A stretch of DNA of 64,000 bases, from NCBI RefSeq assembly GCF_018860525.1, contig NZ_JAHKPM010000008.1, positions 124,001-188,000 on the forward strand, written 5' to 3'. Both the position numbers and the translations under genes were made by a program. The notes below the pieces were generated by a model. That model searched no databases. It saw only the letters and a program-made list of their open reading frames with translations, and was not told the origin of the DNA. The stretch is from Vibrio hepatarius (GTDB lineage Bacteria; Pseudomonadota; Gammaproteobacteria; Enterobacterales; Vibrionaceae). Shown piece by piece: positions 26,462-34,330 of this stretch (its first letter is position 1; the number at the start of each line of letters is the position of its first letter).

Positions 26462-28594
26462 ATGAACGACAATAATTCGATGCAGCAAGAGCTGCAAAAA
26501 TTTGAACTCTCTACCCGTAATCATTTACCTATAGCGGGTAAGTGCATCACACTATTTTGCGTGCTGCTATCTTTGCTACACATTTGGTTCAATCTCACAG
26601 CCAGCTTACCTGAGCTGTGGATCTCGGCAATTCACTTCGGTGGTTTTGCGATAATATGCACGCTGCTCTACCCTGCTCATTCCTCTCTCAAGCACAGTAA
26701 AGCCGCACTATCATTTGATGTCATCCTTATATTGGCTATCGCTAGCTGCGTGCTTTATCTGCCTTTTGCGGAGGACGCGCTCTATGAAAGAGGCATGCAT
26801 TTTGTCACCAGTGACTGGGTATTCTCGCTGCTAGCGATCGCAATTGTAGTGGAACTTGTACGTCGCACTATGGGGTGGTTTATCCCTGTGCTGATCGTCT
26901 TATGTTTAAGCTATGTGGTGTGGTGGGGGCAATGGGCATCAGGCTTATTCCATTTTCCGGGGCTCAGCGCTGAGACCTTGCTCTATCGCAGCTTTTACTC
27001 ATCAGAGGGCATGTTTGGTCCAATTTCCCGCATCAGTTGGTCCTTTGTGTTCATGTTCATCTTGTTTGGCGCTTTTTTGGTCCGCTCTGGCGTCGGTGAC
27101 TATATTATTGCCGTGGCTAAAGCGGCAGCTGGAAAAATCATTGGCGGTCCAGGTTTTGTTGCTGTGTTAGGTTCAAGTTTAATGGGGTCCGTATCTGGCT
27201 CAAGCGTCGCCAACACAGTTTCTACTGGCGTCATTACCATTCCGCTGATGAAAAAAGCCGGCTTTCCCGCCCGATTTTCCGCAGGCGTAGAAGCCGCTGC
27301 CTCAACAGGCGGGCAGCTTATGCCACCAGTAATGGGGGCAGGCGCATTTATCATAGCCTCATACACCCAAGTGCCCTACGCCGACATTATTCTACTGTCT
27401 CTTCTTCCCGCCGTGATTTATTTTTGTTCAGTGGCTTTTTTTGTGCGGATAGAAGCCAAACGCAGCGGCGTGCAAAAAGCGGCCTCAGACAATCAGTCTT
27501 TGATGCAAGTGCTCGTCTCAGGTTGGCATAATCTGATCCCCTTAGCGGTTTTAGTCGCGCTGCTTATCCAAGGTTTTACACCTACCTATGCAGCAGGATT
27601 GGCCATTTTGTCAGTCATTGTTTCATCTTGGTTTTCAAAGCATCATAAAATGGGACCAAAAGCGATATTGGAAGCGCTCGCTCAAGGGGCAAAAAATATG
27701 GCAACCACTGCTATATTGTTGATTGGGATTGGTTTAGTCGTCAACGTTATTAGTACCACAGGAATAGGCAATACGTTTTCATTGATGATTCAACAATGGG
27801 CAAACGGAGAGTTGTTCCTAATGATAGTTCTTATCGCGTTAGCCTCCCTGATCTTAGGTATGGGTCTACCCGTTACGGCATCTTATATTGTGCTCGGTAC
27901 ACTCTCTGCACCCGCCCTATACCAATTGCTGGCTGAAAAGCAGCTTATTGAGTTAATGATGACTGGGCAACTTCCCCAGCAAGCAAGCGCAATCTTTATG
28001 CTTAGCACTCCTGATAGCGTTAGCTTACTCAGCGGTCCAATGTCACTTGAAACCGCTCAAAGCCTGCTTGCTCAGATCCCTACCGACTTTATGCCAACCT
28101 TATATGAGCAAAGTCTAGGTATTGAAACCATCACACTGGCACTACTTTCTGCCCACCTGATCATTTTCTGGCTATCACAAGACAGTAATGTCACGCCACC
28201 TGTGTGTTTAACAGCCTTTGCAGCTGCCACCATTGCCCACACCCCTCCGATGCGAACTGGCTTTACCGCTTGGAAGATTGCCAAAGGTTTATACCTAGTG
28301 CCACTGCTGATTGCCTATACAAACATCGTCAGTTGGGGCCTTATCTCTGTGATTGAAGCTGGCGTATTCGCGGTACTCGGTACTTACGCTTTTGTTGGCG
28401 CTCTAGAAGGCTACCTAGAGGGGCAGATTAAGGTTATACATCGACTGATTCTTACAATAATTGGCTTAGTGCTGGTTTGGCCTCAAGTGGCACTAATCAT
28501 AAAACTGATTAGTGCCACAATATTAGTTGGCTTGGTCGTTTACAGTCATCAAAAACATACAGCGCTATCTCTAACGCCGAGTACCTCTCCATAA
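26462..28594 (+). CDS. TRAP transporter fused permease (DctQ-DctM type, TAXI system)
   Basis: 710 residues with many hydrophobic segments. The N-terminal third (about 30-190) corresponds to the small DctQ-type subunit. The rest is a DctM-type large subunit with GPGFVAVLGSSLMGSVSGSS, NTVSTGVITIPLMKKAGFPA and GGQLMPPVMGAGAFIIASY, the TRAP-permease signatures. A late repeat LGMGLPVTASYIVLG and TAFAAATIAHTPPMRTG completes it. It forms a Na+-driven secondary carrier in the inner membrane with the upstream TAXI binding protein. The two genes are one operon, ending in a strong terminator before tRNA-Ser. Confidence 0.92.
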   Translation: MNDNNSMQQELQKFELSTRNHLPIAGKCITLFCVLLSLLHIWFNLTASLPELWISAIHFGGFAIICTLLYPAHSSLKHSKAALSFDVILILAIASCVLYLPFAEDALYERGMHFVTSDWVFSLLAIAIVVELVRRTMGWFIPVLIVLCLSYVVWWGQWASGLFHFPGLSAETLLYRSFYSSEGMFGPISRISWSFVFMFILFGAFLVRSGVGDYIIAVAKAAAGKIIGGPGFVAVLGSSLMGSVSGSSVANTVSTGVITIPLMKKAGFPARFSAGVEAAASTGGQLMPPVMGAGAFIIASYTQVPYADIILLSLLPAVIYFCSVAFFVRIEAKRSGVQKAASDNQSLMQVLVSGWHNLIPLAVLVALLIQGFTPTYAAGLAILSVIVSSWFSKHHKMGPKAILEALAQGAKNMATTAILLIGIGLVVNVISTTGIGNTFSLMIQQWANGELFLMIVLIALASLILGMGLPVTASYIVLGTLSAPALYQLLAEKQLIELMMTGQLPQQASAIFMLSTPDSVSLLSGPMSLETAQSLLAQIPTDFMPTLYEQSLGIETITLALLSAHLIIFWLSQDSNVTPPVCLTAFAAATIAHTPPMRTGFTAWKIAKGLYLVPLLIAYTNIVSWGLISVIEAGVFAVLGTYAFVGALEGYLEGQIKVIHRLILTIIGLVLVWPQVALIIKLISATILVGLVVYSHQKHTALSLTPSTSP

Positions 28595-28600
28595 ACACAT

Positions 28601-28626
28601 AAAGTGCAGCACTTTAGCTGCACTTT
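28601..28626 (+). terminator. TRAP operon terminator
   Basis: Perfect 10-bp stem AAAGTGCAGC / GCTGCACTTT with a 6-base loop, followed by TTCA within a T-rich stretch, seven bases after the permease stop. Confidence 0.82.
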
Positions 28627-28714
28627 TTCACATCGAAACGGGCCTAATTAGGTAATAAATTAGCCAATGGTAGTAAGATCTGCTCATAAATGAAGCATTC
28701 AATAAAATTAGGGG

Positions 28715-28743
28715 TTTACAACAAATTCTAACCTCTATATTAT
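28715..28743 (+). promoter_or_regulatory. tRNA-Ser promoter
   Basis: TTTACA (28715-28720), 17-base spacer, TATTAT (28738-28743), then GCGC and the tRNA start 13 bases later. Confidence 0.6.
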
Positions 28744-28756
28744 GCGCTTCAACAAC

Positions 28757-28847
28757 GGAGAGATGGCTGAGTGGTTGAAAGCACCGGTCTTGAAAACCGG
28801 CATACGTTAATAGCGTATCTAGGGTTCAAATCCCTATCTCTCCGCCA
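28757..28847 (+). tRNA. tRNA-Ser (anticodon UGA)
   Basis: 91 bases with the long variable arm typical of serine tRNAs. Acceptor GGAGAGA / TCTCTCC, encoded CCA at 28845-28847, anticodon loop CTTGAAA (TGA), variable arm around ATACGTTAATAGCGTAT, T-loop TTCAAAT. Discriminator G as in other tRNA-Ser. Confidence 0.95.
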
Positions 28848-28853
28848 CATTCT

Positions 28854-28879
28854 AAGCCCTAGTCGAAAGACTGGGGCTT
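28854..28879 (+). terminator. tRNA-Ser terminator (left copy of an imperfect direct repeat)
   Basis: AAGCCCTAGTC pairs with GACTGGGGCTT (one G-T pair) around a GAAA loop, followed by a T-run. A near copy lies at 30046-30070, bracketing the kinase-like gene. Confidence 0.85.
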
Positions 28880-29030
28880 TTTTGTTTTCTACCATAAATA
28901 CCCCCACCGCTGATAATATGAAAACTATTCTTATACCCTCAGCTAAAAATCATTAGCCATATTTAAAAATAAATTAAATTCAATGATTTATAAAGTGGTA
29001 TAGATTAACAGGTATTTTCATAAATAATCT

Positions 29031-29059
29031 CATGACACCAACACACTCGTAAAGATAAT
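29031..29059 (+). promoter_or_regulatory. Predicted promoter of the kinase-like gene, matching that of the 8956 gene
   Basis: CATGAC (29031-29036), 17-base spacer, GATAAT (29054-29059). TCTCATGAC begins exactly 68 bases before the ATG, as at 8888. The two intergenic regions are otherwise different, so the shared spacing and elements stand out. Confidence 0.55.
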
Positions 29060-29095
29060 GATATCTATAGACCCTTAAATCAGTAGAGAATATCT

Positions 29096-30037
29096 ATGAA
29101 TGTGTTCACCAAAGCTAACCATATGATCCAAGTGAAAAATGGAAACTTTGAAAAAGCTTCATCATCTTATGCATTCAAGTTAGGTAAAACAGAGCTTGCG
29201 AAAGAGATTATTCGTGTTAAACACGTTCGCGATGATGAAAAACTTGAGAAGCTTGAAGAAAGAAAGAGCCAACTTTTATCTGACTAACCAAAAAGCAATG
29301 CGACAAAGATTCGACTTGTTGATAAGTCAATTGAAAAGACACAGGATAAAATAAACAAAAGAGAGCGCCAATTAAGCCAGCATGGCCTCCCTAGTTTGTT
29401 AAAAAACGATACCGCTTCAAAAGCTGTTGCTTCATCCATAACTGAGACCACCTCTAAATCAGAGTCATTTGATAAGTCTAACTATGTGTTCCTCGGCAAA
29501 GGTAGTCGCGGTAACGTGTATCGCGATGGTAGTAATGTGATCAAAGAAGTTACTGGGGCGTCTAAAGCTCAAATAGATCACGAGCTCAACACATGTAACC
29601 AATGGCACAAGAAAAGTGGAAGCTCTTATTCTGAGGCCCGCTTGCTTGGAGAACATCATCTGCAAATGCCCTTTAAAGAAGGTAAATCACCAACAAATGA
29701 TCAAGTAAAAGCTACCATTTCCGACATGCATAGCAAAGGATTTATGATAGGAGATGCCAAAAGCAATAATTTTGTTGTCGATGAACAAGGTACCGTCCAT
29801 CCGATCGATTTTGGACTAGTATTCCAACGTTCAGATATTGACAATATGGCTAGTGATATCGCAGCTGAGATTGTGGGTGATTACGTAAAAGGCGGATACA
29901 GACTTGTTCCGAATGAGCTTAAAGCCGAATACTCACGTTGCATCAGAGATTTAGACTCAAAGTGCAAAGTACTTGGAAAGATAAATGTCAGAGACCAAAG
30001 CAGAGCTGGCTTACTAAACTTTAATAAACGCGCATAG
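29096..30037 (+). pseudogene. Effector-like protein kinase, interrupted by one in-frame TAA
   Basis: One continuous frame of 314 codons from ATG 29096 to 30037, broken only by TAA at 29285-29287. The first 63 codons give a head (YAFKLGKTELAKEIIRVKHV) resembling the 8956 protein. Beyond the stop the same frame stays open through a basic coiled stretch (IEKTQDKINKRERQL) into a kinase-like domain. That domain shows the Gly-rich loop LGKGSRGNVY, the lysine in VIKEV, a catalytic-loop-like IGDAKSNNFVVD and the DFG-like HPIDFGLVF. Its compact form resembles the OspG/NleH type III effector kinases (similarity of layout, not tested). As read, only a 63-aa peptide is made, unless the stop is read through or translation restarts at a TTG near 29396. 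A recent nonsense mutation is the simplest reading. Confidence 0.68.
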
Positions 30038-30045
30038 CTCCATTT

Positions 30046-30070
30046 AAGCCCTAGCCTTCGACTGGGGCTT
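30046..30070. terminator. Terminator after the kinase-like gene (right copy of direct repeat)
   Basis: AAGCCCTAG pairs with CTGGGGCTT (one G-T pair), followed by TTTT. It closely copies the tRNA-Ser terminator at 28854, including bases upstream (CCATT-TAAGCCCTAG). Confidence 0.78.
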
Positions 30071-30095
30071 TTTTACCGTCTACATTAGCGCAAGA

Positions 30096-30830
30096 TCACT
30101 CTGGCCAATTGCTAAGCACCTCAGCTTCATATTTAGCTATCATGGTATCCAGTTCACCACTGTCTCTTAGCTCAATAATTTTTTTGTTAATGATCGGAAC
30201 CAGTTCAGCATGATCTTTGTGGATATAATGATAGAGTCCGAGCTGAGCAAGAGAAGGGCCAACTAGCTCCATCTTATTCTCACCTAATTGTTTAACAAGT
30301 ATGCTGCCAAGTAGAGGGTTTGTTAGTGCAATTTGCGCTTGCCCATTAGACACAGATTGAATCATAGCCTCTGGGCTATCCACAATTTCAATACTGCTCT
30401 TTTTCATGTCTCGAGTGATTCCAGCGGTATGCTTAACCCCTCGAATAATAACCACTTTGTATTGGCTTAACTCTTCCTTATTGTTTACCTTTATTCCACT
30501 GTTGCTCAGAGCGTAACCTACCGTTTTAAGAAAATAATAGGCTGTGGGAACACGAATAACATTGGGTGTTTGATCGCCATACTCCCAGATACGAGCAACT
30601 TCACCGGCTACCTTGCCTGAATTTGCAGAACTTTGAGCTCTCAATCCAGGTAAAGGCTTAACCTCTATATAGTAACCAAGTTGACCATATATTTCAGTCA
30701 TAATGTTGGCGCTGATCGTCTGTTCAGGATGGTTTGCTAATGAAGCAAAGATGTATTCATCTGCGTGTACACTAGATGAACAAATAATCAGTCCTACTGC
30801 CCCTAAAAATAGTTTCTTTATAAGATCCAT
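30096..30830 (-). CDS. Periplasmic solute-binding-like protein (SBP type 3 fold)
   Basis: 244 residues. A signal peptide (IKKLFLGAVGLIICSSSVHA) precedes the mature protein. NHPEQTISANIMTEIYGQLG, LPGLRAQSSANSGKVAGEV and SPEAMIQSVSNGQAQIALT fit the two-lobe fold of extracellular amino-acid-binding-like proteins (SBP_bac_3). No transporter gene adjoins it, so it may serve as a stand-alone sensor or scavenger, as many vibrio orphan members do. No clear ribosome site precedes the ATG. It is convergent with the kinase-like gene. Confidence 0.75.
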   Translation of the reverse strand: MDLIKKLFLGAVGLIICSSSVHADEYIFASLANHPEQTISANIMTEIYGQLGYYIEVKPLPGLRAQSSANSGKVAGEVARIWEYGDQTPNVIRVPTAYYFLKTVGYALSNSGIKVNNKEELSQYKVVIIRGVKHTAGITRDMKKSSIEIVDSPEAMIQSVSNGQAQIALTNPLLGSILVKQLGENKMELVGPSLAQLGLYHYIHKDHAELVPIINKKIIELRDSGELDTMIAKYEAEVLSNWPE

Positions 30831-31166
30831 GTGCTATCACTTTGATTCCCTCAATAGACAAGTAATAGTAGATGAACTAACTAGTGGTCAAACTTATATA
30901 ATTAGCAGGAAAAGGCGACAATTGGCACTTGCGTTAGCAATAGTATGAGGAGAGGCAATTTAGACTCTGAACGATTGATAACACTTCTCCTAGCTAACTT
31001 CACATTCGTAAAGTGGATTACAAGGCAGCAATCTTATCGATACACTGCCATTTTTACATCGAAAATGCCCTATTTTGAGCTGCCAACCTAAGTTTTAGAA
31101 AAGATTGTTAGGTAGATTTGCTAAAGAAAACTAATGTTTAGCAAAAATCAAGATCTGACCCAACAC
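30831..31166. other. Intergenic region before the toxin-antitoxin operon, no gene seen
   Basis: About 336 bases. No coding frame on either strand is convincing. The segment AAATCAAGATCTGACCC (31145-31161) resembles short repeat sequences I associate with REP-like elements in marine gammaproteobacteria, but I see no partner copy in this window, so I do not call it a repeat. Confidence 0.35.
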
Positions 31167-31202
31167 TATTATCTATATAGATTGCAATCTATATAGATAA
31201 TA
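31167..31202. promoter_or_regulatory. 36-bp perfect palindromic operator of the HigBA-like operon
   Basis: The 18 bases from 31167 to 31184 are the exact reverse complement of 31185-31202. It overlaps a predicted promoter (TTGCAA 31182-31187, 18-base spacer, TATACT 31206-31211). It lies 37 bases before the toxin start. Perfect symmetry centred on the -35 region suits autorepression by a dimeric Xre-type antitoxin. Confidence 0.72.
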
Positions 31203-31238
31203 ATCTATACTCTACCCCAACAAGAGTAACTAATTTCC

Positions 31239-31577
31239 ATGTATGATATAAAACCGAGGGAAACCTTCAAAGAGTGGTTCTCTGGATTAGATGAAGCCGA
31301 CAAGATAGAGGTTAGAGCCTGTATCGATGTTCTAAAGGAGTACGGTCCAAACTTGCAACGACCTCGTGTTGGCAAGATAAACGGATCAAAATATCCAAAT
31401 ATGAAAGAATTAGTTGTTCAAAGTAAGGGAAATCCGATAAGGATATTCTTTGCTTTTGACCCCAATCGAACTGGTATCCTTCTTTGTGGAGGGGATAAGT
31501 CAAATAAGAAACGTTTTTACGATGAACAGATCAAGATCGCAGATAAGGAATACCGCGACCACTTGAAAGGAGAGTAA
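31239..31577 (+). CDS. higB: RelE/HigB-like toxin
   Basis: 112 residues. The RelE-like fold is suggested by FKEWFSGLDEADKIEVRACI (helices), then VGKINGSKYPNMKELVVQSKGNPIRIFFAF, matching the HigB/Gp49 family strand pattern 'MKELR...RVLYAF', and the C-terminal GDKSNKKRFYDEQIKIADKEY. Such toxins cleave mRNA on the ribosome. The toxin gene precedes its antitoxin, separated by a single base, the HigBA gene order. The palindrome upstream supports autoregulation. Confidence 0.82.
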   Translation: MYDIKPRETFKEWFSGLDEADKIEVRACIDVLKEYGPNLQRPRVGKINGSKYPNMKELVVQSKGNPIRIFFAFDPNRTGILLCGGDKSNKKRFYDEQIKIADKEYRDHLKGE

Positions 31578-31578
31578 C

Positions 31579-31893
31579 ATGACTAGCAAAACAGGCACTT
31601 TAGCGGAATTAGATGAGCTTATGTCACCTGAAGCGCTTGATAAAGCGAAGCACAGAGCAAAGGACATTCTACTTGGAATGCAACTGGCTCAACTTCGTGA
31701 ACACCTAGGGCTAACACAAGGTGATGTAGCGAAGAAAATGGGTGTTACTCAGCCAACTATTTCAAGCATGGAGTCGAACGGACTCAACTTGAAGGTAGAG
31801 ACGGTTGAGCGCTATATTGCCGCGTGTGGAGGACATCACACGACTATTCAGGCGACTATGCCTAATGGTGAGCACATCGAAATGGCGTTGTGA
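31579..31893 (+). CDS. higA: Xre-family HTH antitoxin, HigA-like
   Basis: 104 residues. A helix-turn-helix occupies about 38-75: LAQLREHLGLTQGDVAKKMGV, then TQPTISSMESNGLNLK. The N-terminus (TLAELDELMSPEALDKAKHR) probably wraps the toxin. The C-terminal strand TTIQATMPNGEHIEMAL is common in this antitoxin group. It would neutralise the upstream toxin and bind the palindrome at 31167. GGAGAGTAAC gives a strong ribosome site overlapping the toxin's end. Confidence 0.85.
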   Translation: MTSKTGTLAELDELMSPEALDKAKHRAKDILLGMQLAQLREHLGLTQGDVAKKMGVTQPTISSMESNGLNLKVETVERYIAACGGHHTTIQATMPNGEHIEMAL

Positions 31894-32064
31894 ATAACAC
31901 CCGACACCTCAAACCTGTCCAATTTTGTGTTTAAATCAGAGAACAGAATGTCACCATATTGAGTTTCTATAAGTAACCTTAAGCATTATGTCTAAGTCAA
32001 TTAACTTAGACACTTGTAATCAATTTGCATGAGTAAGCGTCAAAAACTTTTATTGATAGATAAC

Positions 32065-32547
32065 TTACAAATAATTAACCTCTTCTTGTTCACCCTGAAC
32101 ATAACTGCCTAAGTGGGTAGAAAATTCTTGGTTGTCGATAAGTTCGAGTAGCTTGTGCTTAAGTTCTTTGGGGTATATGCGTTTTTCGGCAAGTTCAGAC
32201 AAAGGCACCCACGCGACCTTTTGAATGTAATGCTCATCATTTAGCCCAACAAGGTTATTAAGGTGGGGCTCGCCGCGATAACTTTTGACATGGTAAAACA
32301 GCTCACAGTGGTAGCGGTTTTTCTGAGTTTCTAAAAACTCACGCACACACACAAGATCGCCCACATCTATTTCTAAGCCGGCTTCTTCTTTAAACTCTCT
32401 GACTAAACACGCTTTTGAGCTTCTGTCACCTTCTTCCAACCCTCCGCCAGGTGGAACCCAGTATTCACCAGTGAAGTCTTTGACTTTTAACAGCAGTATC
32501 GAGTGATTGTCGATAAGAATGCCTGCTGCTCTTATTCTTTGTTTCAT
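32065..32547 (-). CDS. NUDIX hydrolase
   Basis: 160 residues. The Nudix box is complete: GGLEEGDRSSKACLVREF followed by KEEAGL (about 36-58), with the catalytic REFKEE Glu residues. The N-terminus IRAAGILIDNHSILLLKV matches the fold. Substrate cannot be read from sequence; members hydrolyse nucleoside diphosphates linked to other moieties. Its ATG overlaps the stop of the upstream deacetylase gene (ATGA), so the two are translationally coupled and probably function together. Confidence 0.88.
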   Translation of the reverse strand: MKQRIRAAGILIDNHSILLLKVKDFTGEYWVPPGGGLEEGDRSSKACLVREFKEEAGLEIDVGDLVCVREFLETQKNRYHCELFYHVKSYRGEPHLNNLVGLNDEHYIQKVAWVPLSELAEKRIYPKELKHKLLELIDNQEFSTHLGSYVQGEQEEVNYL

Positions 32548-33482
32548 AACTCTCCTTCACGCTTAGCATAAACTTCAAAAGCGGCATGCAATAGCTGCAT
32601 ATGGATAGGAACCAGTTCACTGTGATCGCTACGATATCCGCCACCAACTACACATGCAATGGGCAACGATCTTTGCTTCGCTATCTGGAACATACGTTTA
32701 TCGCGCACAAAAATCGCCTCAGTGCTGATGTTAAAATAGCCTAGCTCATCATCTCGGTGTATATCCACACCCGCATCATACAAAATGAGATCGGGCTGAT
32801 GGAGGTTGATGGCCATTTCCACTACAGAATCAAAAGTGCTGAGAAACTCATCGTCAGTGGTATCACGAGACAAGGCGATATCCATATCTGAAGCAGGCTT
32901 TCTGGCCGGGAAGTTCTTATCACAATGAAAAGAAAGCGTGACAATCGAGTCATCATCTTTACATAGAGTTGCCGTACCATCACCATGGTGAACATCACTA
33001 TCAACGATAAGGACTTTATCGATATCCTCATGATTTAGTGCCCGCTTTGCAGCCAAGACCAAATCATTGAGCAAACAAAAGCCGCTGCCAAAATCATAAT
33101 GCGCATGGTGATAGCCTCCACTTAAGTGAATAGCAATGCCGTGCTCCAAGGCAAGCTCTGCGGTCAAGCAAGTCCCTCCAGCAGACGTTAATGTGCGCTC
33201 AATCAGACGCTCACTCCAAGGAAATCCGATTCGCCGCATGGGCGAAATGGGCAACGTACCAGAAAATAGTTGCTCTATATAATGTTCACAATGAGTCTGC
33301 TCTACTTCTTTTCTTAATAACGGCGCTGGCTCATGATAGCAAAACTGCTTTTGCCACTGACTGTCCTTCAGACACGTTTTCACTATTTCCTGATAAAGCA
33401 GTCGATATTTATATATCGGATACCTGTGCCCATCTGGCAAAGGAAGCTCGGAATAAATGGGGTGATAAATCAATGGAATCAT
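32544..33482 (-). CDS. Histone deacetylase superfamily hydrolase
   Basis: The frame reaches 33527, but family members begin MIPLIYHPIYSELPLPDGHRYP; start at 33482 gives 312 residues. No strong ribosome site discriminates. Zinc and catalytic motifs are present: GGYHHAHYDFGSGFCLLND (His pair and following Tyr/Phe), VLIVDSDVHHGDGTA (Asp and His ligands), and ILYDAGVDIHRDD. These are the class of acetylpolyamine/acetoin-type bacterial deacetylases; the natural substrate is unknown. It overlaps the Nudix gene by four bases, which suggests a shared pathway, for example handling acetylated metabolites or NAD derivatives (inference). Confidence 0.85.
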   Translation of the reverse strand: MIPLIYHPIYSELPLPDGHRYPIYKYRLLYQEIVKTCLKDSQWQKQFCYHEPAPLLRKEVEQTHCEHYIEQLFSGTLPISPMRRIGFPWSERLIERTLTSAGGTCLTAELALEHGIAIHLSGGYHHAHYDFGSGFCLLNDLVLAAKRALNHEDIDKVLIVDSDVHHGDGTATLCKDDDSIVTLSFHCDKNFPARKPASDMDIALSRDTTDDEFLSTFDSVVEMAINLHQPDLILYDAGVDIHRDDELGYFNISTEAIFVRDKRMFQIAKQRSLPIACVVGGGYRSDHSELVPIHMQLLHAAFEVYAKREGEL

Positions 33483-33641
33483 AAGAGTATTTGAGCAACT
33501 ATCTGCGCATATTTTGATGCTTCGCATGGTAACAAGTTGTCACCTGATTGCAAAACATGCTTAAATTGTTTTTTGCTCATATCAAGACGCAAAATGTCTT
33601 TTCTTTCGTGCTTAACGTTCCCTAACTAATAAGGATTTCCC

Positions 33642-34322
33642 ATGACGACAGTGGTTATTACTGGTGCAAACCGAGGTATAGGCTTGAGTTTGGTTAAACA
33701 TTACCTTGCCAAAAACTATCAAGTTCACGCGACCTATCGCTCACAAAGTCATGCCAGCGAACTATTTAAGCTCGAAGGATCCAACTTATATTGCCACCAA
33801 CTTGATGTCACAAACTACGCGCGGTATCAAACACTCGCCAGTCAGTTACCTGAGATCGATATTCTGATTAACAATGCCGGATACTATGGCCCGAAAGGAT
33901 ATGGATTTGGCCACACTGATATCGAAGAGTGGCGTAAAGTATTGGAGATAAATACCATAGCGCCAATGAAATTGGTTGAAGCCCTCTACCCTAACCTTGA
34001 GCAGGGAAAGCTGAAAAAGATCGCCTGTATCTCTTCTAAGATGGGTAGCATGGGTGATAATACTTCCGGTGGTGGCTATATCTACCGTTCTTCTAAAGCT
34101 GCGCTCAATTCTGTGGTTAAGAGCTTAAGTAACGATCTCGCCAGCCAAGGTTTCACGGTACTAGCGCTACATCCTGGTTGGGTACTCACTGAAATGGGCG
34201 GGCCAAATGCGTTAATTTCAACAGACACATCGGCTGCTGGCTTAAGCGAGGTTATCGATTCTGCCAGTATCGACAATTCTGGTGAGTTTATTAACTATGA
34301 CGGGACATCTCTACCTTGGTAA
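33642..34322 (+). CDS. SDR-family oxidoreductase
   Basis: 226 residues. The cofactor loop VVITGANRGIGLSLVKHYL (about 4-22), NNAGYYGP, and the catalytic Ser/Tyr/Lys set are complete: IACISSKMGSMG then YIYRSSKAALNSV (Y-x3-K). A complete classical short-chain dehydrogenase, NAD(P)-dependent. Substrate unknown. AAGGATT precedes the ATG. Convergent with topB; only eight bases lie between the two stops. Confidence 0.88.
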   Translation: MTTVVITGANRGIGLSLVKHYLAKNYQVHATYRSQSHASELFKLEGSNLYCHQLDVTNYARYQTLASQLPEIDILINNAGYYGPKGYGFGHTDIEEWRKVLEINTIAPMKLVEALYPNLEQGKLKKIACISSKMGSMGDNTSGGGYIYRSSKAALNSVVKSLSNDLASQGFTVLALHPGWVLTEMGGPNALISTDTSAAGLSEVIDSASIDNSGEFINYDGTSLPW

Positions 34323-34330
34323 AGAACAAG

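Noticed and set aside
28771..28956. Plus-strand frame overlapping tRNA-Ser
   Set aside because: It reads through a clear tRNA gene and its terminator.
29285..29287. Programmed recoding (selenocysteine or pyrrolysine) at the kinase stop
   Set aside because: The codon is TAA, not TGA/TAG, and no recoding structure was seen; nonsense mutation is simpler.
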